This document shows, piece by piece, positions 44,175 through 54,918 of a stretch of DNA of 64,000 nt; positions within the stretch are counted from its first letter, which is position 1; the number at the start of each line of letters is the position of its first letter. The notes under the pieces are model-generated. The model saw nothing but the letters and a program-made list of their open reading frames with translations, was not told where the DNA came from and did no database searches. The stretch lies in contig JAUCBJ010000751.1 in the NCBI GenBank assembly GCA_032718475.1, forward strand, positions 1 to 64,000, given 5' to 3'. This stretch comes from Nemertoderma westbladi (Eukaryota > Xenacoelomorpha > Nemertodermatida > Nemertodermatidae). A program made the position numbers and the translations under genes.

Positions 44175-46930
44175 ATGAGGGACGACGGGAGATGGGTCTC
44201 CTGCTCGGGCAGCTGAGGGAACACCGTTCCCGCTCCTCTCAGCAAGTCCAGGAGATGGAGGGGACTGTGCAGCAGTTAAAGGGAACAATTAGAGAGAGTA
44301 GGTTAGAGTTGCAAGAAGTGCAGCAAAGTATCGCGTTAGAACGCGATAAATTAGTAAATACACAAAAGGGTATACCACCACCCCCTGTAACAATGTGTCA
44401 ACCTGTTAGGTCTGAAGTATTTCATGCGCAAGGTGTGGAGCCTACACGCATCTATACTGCTAGTGAAGTGGAAACTCCTATACTAAACCCTATTAAGGGT
44501 AATCATAAACCTGTTGACAATGATATTCCATATAGACTGGATAATAACCCGAGAAATTTATATACCGATAACTCGATATTAAATAACACGATGGCCCAAG
44601 AAAGTTTTACGCGTCAAATGGCTAGAACCGAAGCCCGTCAAGCGGTAAAGGTGGGAGAGATAGTCAAGTTCAATGGAGATGAGATGAAATGGTTACCTTT
44701 TAATGAATATTACAAAGATAACATACAGAACTCTGTACTATCTAACGGAGAGAAACTTAGATTCCTCATCGAGTGCTTGGAAGGATCTCCCAAGTTAATG
44801 GCGTTAAAGTTTATTGGACATCCAGATGGATTAAGACAAGTTTGGGATACACTGAACATCAGGTATGGTAATAGAACTAACATAGCTAGGTATTTATATG
44901 CAAAATTAATGGCGCCCCGAAAGTTTCTTAGCAGCGGGATTATAGAGATTTCAGACGAGATTCAGGAGATCTGTAGACAACTAGATTGGTTAGGTAAGTC
45001 TCATGAATACCAGAATTCTATGGTTGTAGGAGCCTTAGCATCTAATTTGCCCAAGGGCGGAGGAGGTACATGCTGGGACAAGACAGTGTTATATATGATG
45101 GAACAACAACGAAGAGATCCTACCATGGCTGATCTCATGTCATTCTTAGATGGAGAGGTAAAATTACAGCTCCTAAAGCAGTCCAGAGAGAAGACACCGG
45201 AAAATAAGGTAAGTGAGAAACCCGTTTCTAGGAGAAAGGTAATACCAGTGTGTTATACAGACGACGGCGAAAGCCAGGCTTCTCAAGAGGAAGACAGCGG
45301 GAAAGACACTGAAAGATCTTACTATGACAACACAGCGCCTAAGGACGTAAGTAAATTCAAGTCTCGGACCAATGACAGGAGAGAACAGGTAAGAAAAACT
45401 CCTCCTACGTCTCCTAAGAGAATTCAGGTAAGAAAGCCTGAAGAAAGAACGAGTGTGCACAATGTTATTCAAAATAAGGTAAGTAACATCAAACCGAAAT
45501 GTGTGCTATGTGACGGGACCCACCGTTTGAATATGTGTGATGAATTCCTAAAGAAATCATTAACGGAGAGACGGGAAGTCATGTGGGATAAGCGGTTGTG
45601 TTATAATTGCCTCAGACAAGGACACCAAAGGCGAACCTGTTACTCCGACACAAGGTGTGCAAAGTGCGGTGCGAAACATCATATCTTATTGCACACTGAA
45701 TTCGAGCGAAACAGCCAGAGTCAGGTAAGTGATTCTGAACTACATGTCCAATTCAGTGATGTGAACGACACTGACCAAAGTTCTGAGATGGAAGGATTCT
45801 ATACGGATGAATTCTCCGACGAAAATGAATCCTGTTACATGATAAATACCGCAGTGTATCGAGCACTCACGTATGAAAAAGACACCGACAGCGACTTCAC
45901 CCTAACTAATCCTGATCGACAACCATCTTGGAAAGCGCCAACTTCCAATGTAGGAATCCGAGAATTTCCTGTAGTACAATTAAGGGTCCACGGACCTAAA
46001 AGGAGTTATATAGTGAACGCCCTCCTTGACTCCGGTAGCACAGGAACATTCATCGACAAAGAACTAGCCGAAGATATCTTTGCTGGACAACCCAAGTTCC
46101 GAACTAAGCTTAACATGTCAGGAATTATGCAGGTTTGGAAATCTACCGTAATAGCTGATTATTATGTAGGCGCATTGTCCACCCCCCAGGATGAACTAGG
46201 AGAACACAGCCTAAGGTCAGTAAAAATGGTAGCGATAAAGAACTTCGCTACCAGCCAAGTGGAACCTTATAACTGGGATGAGGACGATTTCACCCAGCAG
46301 TTTGAAATACCTAGATTCAACACCAATTACCCTGGAGTTCAAATACTCATCGGTCAAAACACGCATGAAGCGCTCGAGACATTGGAGAAACAGCCTGCTC
46401 AACCGCAACCATTACAAGCTTATGCGGGAAGAACTAGAGTGGGTTGGTACTTTACTGGCCCTTCCCGTAGAACTCTTATGGAAAGATTACCAAAAGAACA
46501 GGTATATCAATTAAGTGAACGGGAAGTGGAGAGCAGTGAAGTTGACGACCCAACTGAGAGAACACCATACTCCTCAGATAATGACGATATCAACTCCAAT
46601 GTAGATCAATGGAGACATTGCCCCGAGACGATCAATCTAGCCGACATCGCTTCCAGAGGAGCAACTCCTCAAGAACTGATAGATACTCCAGCGTGGTTAG
46701 GTGGACCCGACTTCCTAAGTAAAGAAGATGAATGGCCTTCTCATCTTACCCCGGCTAAGATTAGACAGGCCAAGGGAGCGGAGAAAGTAACACAACAACT
46801 CAATCGCCCAGCTGGTCGTTTATATTTACTGGAAAGAGACCGAAAACTGTCTGGAAACTATGGAAGGCAACACACTCTTCCCACGACTACCTCCCTAATC
46901 CAACAAATATCTAGGGACTCCATAACGTAA
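44101..46930 (+). CDS. BEL-like Gag core and protease, Pol deleted (about 930 aa)
   Basis: The frame carries a coiled-coil start, a DUF1759-type Gag core (about residues 165-345 from 44141, VGEIVKFNGDEMKWLPF), zinc knuckles (CVLCDGTHRLNMC, CYNCLRQGHQRRTC, CAKCGAKHHILLH) and an aspartic protease with ALLDSGSTGTFID near 46026. After the protease the frame jumps to QWRHCPETINLADIASRG and WLGGPDFL, which belong to the end of BEL RNase H. RT and most of RNase H are therefore deleted in frame near 46600, and integrase is absent too. It stops at 46930. It may still make particle protein and protease. Confidence 0.88.
45204..45731 (+). promoter_or_regulatory. Cluster of five 5' splice-donor-like motifs
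   Basis: AG followed by GTAAG occurs with the gt at 45209, 45389, 45428, 45479 and 45725, three of them with the full aggtaagt. All lie in the sense strand of the Gag linker and zinc region. They could be donors for a spliced mRNA that expresses the accessory frame at 48579. This is an inference from motif density. Confidence 0.5.
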
Positions 46931-48578
46931 CAACATACGGAGTGGGTGTGTGACTATATTATTTTATATTTATTTTTATTATTTCATATTATGTATGTAT
47001 TATTATGTAAATTTATTATAATCGTTTTATTTAATTTTATTTAGTAGAAATGTTATTTTAGCGATTATTTAGTAGATTAGTGCTATATATATTAGTGTTT
47101 ATTACTTAATTACTTATATATTATATATTTAGTGCGACGGCGAGAAATAATTATTCTCTCTTTCCTTACTGTCCGTATTACATTACAAATACGTAACTAC
47201 GGTAAGATGAAATCTCCGTACTTATTAAAGTACAATAAAGCTCCTACTATATTTAAGTATTATTGGTAGGCAGAGTATTAGGATTGCAAAGTTCAGATCC
47301 TCGTGTCTCGGCTAAGCCAAGCTCTGGGAAGACCTTGGAAATGACTTGCCTCTTCACACTGACATTGCTTCGTGCGATATTGCTCTCATGCCGTATATTA
47401 AATAATACATATAGTAGCGTGATGTCCCTTTAACAGTAGCGTATAACGCAAAATAAATCTGTTAAACCCTTTGACCATCTGCAATTCTAGTCGATTAAGA
47501 TATCGCGGCACCCACCAATATACTTGAAAGACAAATTTCTAGAATCAGTGGTTAACATCCCCAGACAAGTTCTGGAATAAACTGGTGCCCATCCTAAATA
47601 TTAATTATTAATATTTACAAAATTTGTCAAATTTAGATCCTTTAAAATTCTAGTCGATTAAGATATCGTAGCACTTACTGATACTCTTAAAAAGAACAAA
47701 TTTCCTAGAATCAAGGATCCCAGTCCCCAGATATGTTCTGGAATAAAATTGTGTCTATTTAACATTAAATAATAAAATTTACGGGAATAAATTTAAATTC
47801 ATATTTTAATGAATTCAATAAATTGTTATTTTTATACAATTTATAACATTCCCAAAATTCCTTTAATTAATAGATCATGGGAGCGGAGATTCACTCTATT
47901 AAGTGTATTAGTGTACGAGAATCTCCAATATATAGTCAATAGCCGATAAAATTCATAAAATCATGTATAAAGAAGATATTGACAATTAAAGAATTACTAT
48001 TAAATAGCATCCCAGATCTGTATGCATGAGAATTACCCTAATTCTACCGCTAGCTTTCCACAATGTCACCATAACAACAACCACGCTAGAATTAGAAGTG
48101 AGTAAAAGAACAATAGAAAGCTTCCCCCATTGAATAGCATACGGAATAAATAGCACACTGCTAGTATCTAAGGATACATAATAATAACGTGACATTCTGG
48201 AAGGCACTTGTCTAACGGACAAATGACCCGAATGTGTGATAGAATGCGTACAATTTGTGACAATTACGTGGAATTTGTGCATTTGTAGGTGAATGTTACT
48301 ACTAAGGTGTGTTTACAGTAGCGAGTCGCAATTGTGAAAGTAGCCCTAACTCTCCAGTAAGAACCTGAAGTAAATCTAAGCCTTTGGGACGGACGGTGGA
48401 GTGACTCGCGCTGGTTGTTGTGGTCGTTGTGCAGCTACGACGTTGGCGATAGGCACATCGGCGAAAGTACACCAGCGCTGAGGATCTTGCGCTGTCCGGG
48501 GGCCGAGAGGGGTAGGCAGCGACGCCCGCTAGCCTAAATATCAACTCATTATAATATTGATAAACTCATATAGCAGCT
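46931..48578 (+). other. Noncoding stretch between Gag-protease and accessory frame
   Basis: About 1.65 kb, AT-rich, with a direct repeat at 47484-47800. In a complete relative this is where integrase would be. An agttcagatcctcg motif near 47300 resembles a pol III B box, but no A box or tRNA fold could be made out. Other frames here are short and unsupported. Confidence 0.6.
47484..47800. repeat. 163-bp imperfect direct repeat
   Basis: attctagtcgattaagatat begins at 47484 and again at 47647. Both copies share agacaa/gaacaaatttc, tagaatca, cccagaca/cccagata and gttctggaataaa. Confidence 0.85.
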
Positions 48579-49025
48579 ATGACTCAGTTGATAGAAGATG
48601 ATCTTGGTATCAGGGAGAAATATACTCTACCGTTGCAGGCGTTTGTTGATAGCTTGATACGCAGTGACGCTAGTCCAACTACTACGGAGGACGATGGTCG
48701 TTATATCGAACCGCCAATGTCCCAGGAGCAACTTACGCGTGAATTGGACTATCGAAAATTCACTGCTCGCTATACGCATTGTAATGGTACGTATATGGAC
48801 TTCTTAACTACTGGCCATCCTATCGATTTATACGATACGGACGATATCGACACCGAAAGGGAAATGGTCCTATTTAAATATCGTACCCAGCGGAGTCGGA
48901 ACGATAAATTGAGAATCGAATGCGAAAATTATATTCGAAATCGACTCGAAAGAGAAGACGTTAAAGAACCGGATAAACGCGGTAACTCCAACGTATATTT
49001 GGAATTATTGAGAGAAACATTGTAA
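48579..49025 (+). CDS. Start of the accessory protein (148 aa), truncated
   Basis: The ATG at 48579 opens an acidic, charged protein (MTQLIEDDLGIREKYTLPLQ) without a domain I recognise. It ends in TAA at 49023. Decayed sequence follows and then the conserved C-terminal end of the accessory gene at 49780-49943, so this is probably the N-terminus of the same gene that is seen more fully at 33651-36702. No direct similarity between its N-terminus and that copy was found by eye, because that copy starts with a minisatellite. Confidence 0.55.
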   Translation: MTQLIEDDLGIREKYTLPLQAFVDSLIRSDASPTTTEDDGRYIEPPMSQEQLTRELDYRKFTARYTHCNGTYMDFLTTGHPIDLYDTDDIDTEREMVLFKYRTQRSRNDKLRIECENYIRNRLEREDVKEPDKRGNSNVYLELLRETL

Positions 49026-49943
49026 AACCGAATAAATATCACCCGCGTTTCTCCTACAAGACGTGCGTCTTTGGTATTATTGCAATGAATGCCCAAGACC
49101 CAACCAACAAACGGAAAGACATAACCATCCACGGAGACGTTGCTTTAAACACGGTTTTACTCACTATATTTATGGGAGTTTTGAGCGAAACTTGTTCGAT
49201 GTATCACCTACGCTCGCTCGACTCAAACGATCCTTAAATAAACCTATGATCAGAGTACCGGAATACTCGGTCAGACCTCCTCATTCCCTATTTAGACCTC
49301 ATGATTCTTGATCCTAATAGTATCACGGATCCTCTCGAACTGTACTCACTGTTCAAAGATCTAGTGTTACGTTACCCGAACAGTTAGTCGGTGGCACTCC
49401 GGTTGTGGGCTCCCTTAAATATTCACCCATCTTACTTAGTCGGATTGGGACGCGGACATCTAATATCGCCATTCAACCGTATCATCGTCCCTGTTTAACC
49501 CGATACAACCTGTCACCGAGGCGGAGGAAAGAGTTATACGAAACGCGTTGGACACTATTCGTCAAAAGATCTGAAAATGAACCTACAATGGTTTAGAGAA
49601 ACGTAAATTGCAGTAGCAAGTACAAGCGATAAACGAATTAACTTTATCTCAGTTCGATCAGGAAATTCAGAATCTCTAAGAGGATATCGAACTTGGACGA
49701 CCCTATTCTCTGCAAGAGTTTTGGACGAACGCATCCAACGATAAGCGGAGGAAAATCAGCTCGAGGAGAAGCATATCGAAATGGGTGAGACATCGACCGT
49801 AACCCTAAACCTTCTGATGCAATTGTATTGCACCTTCACCCAGGAGTTGCAGCCCTCATAGTAAAGTGGCTCGCCCCAAAGAGAAAAGGACTCTGGCTAG
49901 CCTCAAAAAACTGCGTAAACGCCGTCCGCGCAAGAAAAACTAA
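49026..49943 (+). pseudogene. Decayed remainder of the accessory gene
   Basis: Fragments in several frames: a Cys/His-rich piece near 49063 (YYCNECPRP, RRCFKHGFTH), a helical piece near 49510 (TEAEERVIRNALDTIRQK) and a piece near 49640-49760 rich in charged residues. The last 160 bp (49780-49943) are about 90% identical to 36548-36702 and encode the basic tail. Compared with the other copy, the exonuclease-like part is missing. Confidence 0.65.
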
Positions 49944-50021
49944 CTGTTTAGAGTATTTTTATATTTTAGAAACTGTGATTTTTTATATTTTATAGAATTA
50001 AATCCCATTTTCTTGGAGCGG
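49944..50021 (+). promoter_or_regulatory. Tail and polypurine tract before the 3' LTR
   Basis: The AT-rich tail ends in ggagcgg at 50015-50021, directly before tgtaaaagc. The same arrangement precedes the LTR-like start at 36781. Confidence 0.75.
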
Positions 50022-51198
50022 TGTAAAAGCTTTTGCGGGATTAGCTAGTCATTTTTTCCCCGCAAAGTACTCTGTAGATGTTTTAACGGACATAAAAGCC
50101 GTTTCCATACTGTACCGGTATTTTAGTGGACATAAAAAGCTATTTTTCTGTATGTGTACTTTGGCGGACATAACTAGCAATCTTATGCCGCAATACGTGA
50201 TAATACTCTCTACACAGTGTAGTTCAGATTACGACATCTATCAGCTGATTTGGTGTACTCGTGCCATTTTTCTTTGTTCAGGCCCACTCTGTGCAATCAC
50301 TCGACCAATCAGCGTGATTTTCAGTTTATTACACAGAGGCCTCCGGGAAATCGCGCAATGCATTATGGTTTATGTTTACCTTTTTTCCTAGGCCCAGAAG
50401 ACCGGCTTTGGAATCTCTGTGTTTTCAGGCTTTAGCCCAACATTAGTAGGCTTAATTATAGAACGTATATCTGTTATCACGCAACATAACTCAAACCAAT
50501 GTTTACCTTTTAACAATCAAAACACTGCTTTTATACTGCTATTTACTGTCGGTTATTCATTATATTAGTTGATGGAATATTATATTTGGAATATCGATAA
50601 ATAATTACCAACCCTCAATCTTCTTGATATACTGAAGGTAAGAGAGACAGGTTACATATAACGATTGCGACTTACATTAGAGTGGTTTTGAAGTGAATCT
50701 AATGCTATTTTATAGGCACTACAAGTATCAGTCGTTGTTCTCTTTATATGTGACTAAAATTAGTGAAGGTCGGCAGATCGGTGTGCATTATTGTGCAGTA
50801 GTGTGTATGATTGAGACTGATAACAAAGCATCTCCTAAAGAATGCGCCATATACGTGAATCTATAGCCATCCCATTGCGTCTAGTTTAAGTCATAGCTCT
50901 GCTTACATATTTAGAGCGCCACGTCCTAAAGGAACTGTTAATATTTCCCGAAAGTGAATAATATTTGTCAGAGATTATATATTACGATCAGTCGAATAAT
51001 ACAGTAGGCTTACACCGCAATAAGATTAAGCTTCCGAATCCAGTCTCCCGGGTATATCCAGCGGGTGAATGGTCGCGCATAGACTGGCTTCGGCTAATGT
51101 AGTGTATCCAATACTCGTCATAGGCTAAAGTCGATTTATTATCTAGAAGACATCCTAATTTGGCAGGTTAAACTGCTAAAGGTCTGAAAGCGCGAACA
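50022..51198 (+). repeat. 3' LTR of the BEL-like element
   Basis: A 1177-bp partner of 39062-40238. About 13 mismatches by eye, roughly 1.1%. It is followed by the target duplication tggtt. Confidence 0.96.
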
Positions 51199-52146
51199 TG
51201 GTTGACTATGTTCTACGCATGTCCTTAGATCATCATAATGATGATGGGGTGATGATAACTCCACCTACTGGCTCCAGAAGTCGAGGAAATCCTGCCAAGT
51301 ACCTAACTGATCTAGACTTTGCTGATGACTTAGGAGTACTCTCAGAATCATTAGAGGGAGCCCAACGGCTCCTCAGCTCATTAGAACATGCTGCTTCTAG
51401 TGTTGGTCTTTTTATTAACTCCAGAAAGACCAAAATTCTGACAGTTAACTTTGAAAGTCCTCAGCAAGTCTCTGATCGGATGAGCATAAGCTCAAAGGAT
51501 GGTATGCTTGAGCATGTGGACGACTTCTGTTACCTGGGATCATGGATCCGGAAGTCAGATGAGGACCTTCGAATACGTAACGGAATGGCATGGGCAGCCT
51601 TGAATAGGCTTTCCAGGATTTGGAAGTCACCGAGAATTAATCGGAAACTTAAGGTCCGATTATTTAGAGCAGCAGTAGTTCCAGTACTCCTCTACGGGAG
51701 TCCATGCTGGGCTCTAACTGCTGAGGACACCAAATCTCTGGATGGCACATTCACAAGAATGCTATGCCGGGTTCATTGTGTCAAGTACAATGCACACATC
51801 TCCAACCAGACACTATATAACATTGGAGGTGTATCATTGGTTCCCCCAAGCTTGACACTAGAACAAAATCGCCTCCGCTTTGCAGGACATTGCTTTCGCC
51901 GTGACGACCAGCCAGTGCATAATCTTGTACTTTGGCAGCCTCATGGAGTGAATAAGCATGGTGGACAGCCCATGACTTTCTTGAGACGCATCTTAAAGGA
52001 CACTGGCCTTAAAGATGCGGATGATCTAGCAAATGTCATGGGTGATAGGGAGTTGTGGCAGTGCAATTTTGTTGACAAGCCAGCACAGCATTCTTAAAAA
52101 TGCAGCTGCAATGCTGCATGCCGATCCTAGTAGTAGTAGTAGTAGT
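51199..52146 (+). pseudogene. LINE reverse transcriptase, 3' half and tail
   Basis: It resumes the LINE frame right after the LTR with VDYVLRMSL, then the catalytic box DLDFADDLGVL, the thumb region, a C-terminal WALTAEDTKSLDGTF segment and RLRFAGHCFRRDD, typical of LINE ORF2 ends. The stop is at 52097. A short 3' end follows and finishes in a (tag)n microsatellite (52126-52147), a normal LINE tail. Joined with 38342-39061 it would be one gene without further breaks, so the LINE was fairly intact here when the LTR element landed. Confidence 0.92.
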
Positions 52147-52867
52147 AGCCCGAGTAGAGACGTGACCCCGCGCCTAGGTAGAGACGTGACACATCACCCA
52201 GTGCCCGTGTAGAAGCGTGACCCCGCACCCGTGTAGAAACGTGACCCTGCGCCTGTGTAGAGACGTGACCCTGCGCCCGGGTAGAGACGTGACACATCAC
52301 CCTGTGCCTGTTAGAGACGTGACCCCGCACCCGTGTAGAAGCGTGACCCTGCGCCCATGTAGAGACGTGACCCCGCGCCGGGTAGAGACGTGACACATTA
52401 CCCCGTGCCCGTGTAGAAGCGTGACCCCGCGCCCGGGTAGAGACGTGACACATCACCCCGTGACTGTGTAGAAGCGTGACCCCGCGCCCATGTAGAAGCG
52501 TGACTCTGCGCCCCTGTAGAGACGTGACCCAGAGCCCGGGTAGAGACGTGACACATCACCCCGTGCCCATGTAGAGATGTAACCCCGCGCCCGAGTAGAA
52601 CCATGACCCTGCGCCCGTGTAGAGACGTGACACATCACCCCGTGTAGAAGCGTGACCCTGCGCCCGTGTAGAGACGTGATCCCGCGCCCAGGTAGAGACG
52701 TGACACATCACCCCATGCTCATGTAGAAGCTTGACCCCGCGCCCATGTAGAAGAGTGACCCCGCACCCGTGTAGAAGCGTGACCCCACGCCCGTGTTGAG
52801 ACGTGACCCCGGGCTCGGGTAGAGACGTGACACATCACCTCGTGTAGAAGCGTGACCCCGCGCCCGG
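52147..52867. repeat. 24-bp GC-rich minisatellite, right of the LINE
   Basis: The same unit and same longer acacatcacc variants as at 37983-38340. The two blocks are separated only by the LINE and its LTR insertion. Confidence 0.93.
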
Positions 52868-52929
52868 ATTTGAAGTGTTGTAATTTAGTAACCTTTAATT
52901 TTATTATTCTTTTTTCACTGTTCAGTGAC

Positions 52930-53175
52930 GCCTCTGTCTGTAACTGGTAGGCAGTCTGTTGGTAACTGGAAGCCAGGCGGCAGCAGTCTTTCTGTGAAAG
53001 TTAATCATAAGAATGTAATTTAAAGTGATAACTAACACACAGTGGTATCTATACTAAGGTTAGTTACTAATAATTGTTCTATAAAGGTCTTAATACTTGC
53101 CGCCTTTGATTGCCTTTATGAGACTTTATTGATTGCATAAGCTCTCTGCTCTCAGCTCTTTTCCTTTCGGCTGTA
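52930..53175 (+). pseudogene. Partial duplicate of the FReD gene 5' region, lacking TATA and start
   Basis: About 200 bp (ggcggcagcagtctttctgt through gattgcataag) is almost identical to 56060-56230 upstream of the FReD gene. It then jumps to ctctctgctctcagctcttt, matching the signal-peptide codons at 56372-56395. The intervening TATA box, 5' UTR and ATG are missing. This points to a duplicated gene copy that decayed by deletion. Confidence 0.8.
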
Positions 53176-53330
53176 AATCCAACAGGCGTCTGCGGCATAG
53201 AAGGGAAGTTTTACCTTATAAAGTGTGGGTTGGATGTTTCCTTAAACCCCGGTTTATACACTCAAAAAAATGTATTGTTCTCCAAACTGCCAAAAACATT
53301 ATCAGTACGACAACATAATCTATTTAAAAA

Positions 53331-53464
53331 ATAGAAGAATATATGAGAATATATAAAGAATATATAAGAATATATGAGAATATATGAGAATATATAAAGA
53401 ATATATGAGAATATAAAGAATATATGAGAATATATAAAGAATATATGAGAATATATAAAGAATA
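53331..53464. repeat. AT-rich gaatatat microsatellite, left part
   Basis: Repeats of gaatatatgagaatatataaa. The same tract continues at 55384-55432 after the transposon, so the element inserted into it. Confidence 0.9.
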
Positions 53465-53666
53465 CAGTCGTGGTCTCAAAGTGCATCTGTTCTTTGAGAT
53501 TTTCTCAAAGAACTAAAAGTGTCTCAAAGTTCTAAAAGAGGTCCAAGAAAATGACAAAGTGTCCTCAAAGATTTCAAAGTAGTACTGTCAGTTATTTCAT
53601 ACAATCCTGCCTGAAGCTGGCTATGGTATGGGGTATATTGACTTTGACTAAAGGGTAAAATATAAG

Positions 53667-53870
53667 TAATAAAAACCTCTATAAAACAATAAATATGCAT
53701 CCAAAAAATACTGCAGTAATAAATATTTGTTACTGCAGTAATAAATATTTGTTACTGCAGTAATAAATATTTGTTACTGCAGTAATTATTATTTGTTACT
53801 GCAGTAACTAATATTTATTACTGCAGTATTTTTTTGTAGGTATTTTTATTGTTTCAGAGAGGTTTTATTA
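53667..53870. repeat. Foldback with five ttactgcagtaa palindromes
   Basis: The arms (taataaaaacctct... and ...agaggttttatta) pair over nearly 60 bp. Between them a 22-bp unit containing ttactgcagtaa repeats about five times. It is nested in the TIR transposon. Confidence 0.85.
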
Positions 53871-54888
53871 ATTAATATTTTTACTCTTTCGAGACGCCAT
53901 AATTGGGGGCTATCGGAATGTGTTGGTATTTGTGTCTTAGACAGTTTGTCTGTTGCCATATCTATATTAATGTATAGTACTGTTTAAATTTGTTTAGCCC
54001 ACAGGGCCTTGAATGTGAACGCCGAATTCCTTTACCAATGCATTTCAATGGTCAACCAGCCATTCTTTGCCGCACTGTAAATTGTGTTATACAAAGTAAA
54101 GAATAAATATAGAGGCAGGAATAAAGAGAAATGATTCGAGCGCACTAATTGGCTGTTCCCATAGATGTTTTAGGCATTGTTGGTGCGCAATGCATATTGT
54201 CAGAGCGACCGCCCAGTCTGCCAAAATCTATTATGTAATCAAATGGTACCACAAGCCAAGTAAAGCATGTGACAGTTCTTTCCGGCTCTGCCTGCACCTG
54301 TTTGTTTCAAGGTCACCGTCCGTGGGTCGCTACTCGCTAGCTGTGATTGATAGCTTAAACTGGGTGCCGCTTTGCCAGAAGGCGGTACACATCAATTGAA
54401 TATCAGGCAAACATTTAAAATATGCTCAAATATAGACGCCAGCGGCAGGGGATATTTTAATATCTATATTAAGTTAAAACAACACAAGAGTATAGCCGTT
54501 CTATTCTATCGTTCTTGAAACTTGAAAGCCTTTCTTCGTTTTTAAGAAGGAATTCTCGCGCTCTCGTCACCGTAGTTAAACTGTAATTAAACAGTTAAGG
54601 TAGTACGGGTTGACCTCAGGTCACTAATGAAATGAATGACAAAAGTTATTACTATTGCTTTCTCCCAACAGGGCTTCCTTCTTCAGGTCATTGTAATGAA
54701 ACTGCGTACACAGAGAAACTACAGTGCAGTTTCTCTTAATTGTTAATCTGATATTGTATTATGTTATTAAAATAATAAATCTTGTCAAGCATTAATCTTG
54801 TTTCACTAATTATGTTTCATGTATTATTTGATTTTTAAGAATGTTTTTTAGAAAGAAGTTTATAAAAGGTCTTTATTTCCAAATAGAA

Positions 54889-54918
54889 GGGGAGGGAGGG
54901 TGGGGGGAGGGGGAGGGG
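54889..54918 (+). repeat. G-rich tract, possible G-quadruplex
   Basis: At least four runs of three or more G (ggggagggagggtggggggagg and on). No gene is associated. Confidence 0.7.

Larger units (their letters stand above)
39062..51198 (+). mobile_element. 12.1-kb non-autonomous BEL-like LTR retrotransposon inside a LINE
   Basis: The LTRs are 1177 bp each (39062-40238 and 50022-51198), with about 13 substitutions between them by eye and no indels. The target duplication is tggtt (39057-39061 and 51199-51203). Removing the element restores continuous LINE coding. It holds a long leader with repeats, an N-terminal Gag-like frame, a Gag core plus protease frame, a scrap of RNase H, no RT and no integrase, about 1.6 kb noncoding, then a decayed accessory frame, polypurine tract and 3' LTR. 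Because it lacks the enzymes, it must have moved using proteins from a complete relative, or lost them after insertion. Confidence 0.95.

Noticed and set aside
47270-47420. tRNA-derived SINE
   Set aside because: Only one B-box-like motif was seen; no A box, no tRNA fold and no A-rich or simple tail were recognised.
47986-48282. 98-codon minus frame with hydrophobic stretches as an env-like gene
   Set aside because: It is on the wrong strand for the element, has no signal peptide or fusion-like pattern, and overlaps only AT-rich noncoding sequence.
53262-53486. 74-codon minus frame rich in FFIYSHI repeats
   Set aside because: It is the translation of the AT-rich gaatatat microsatellite.
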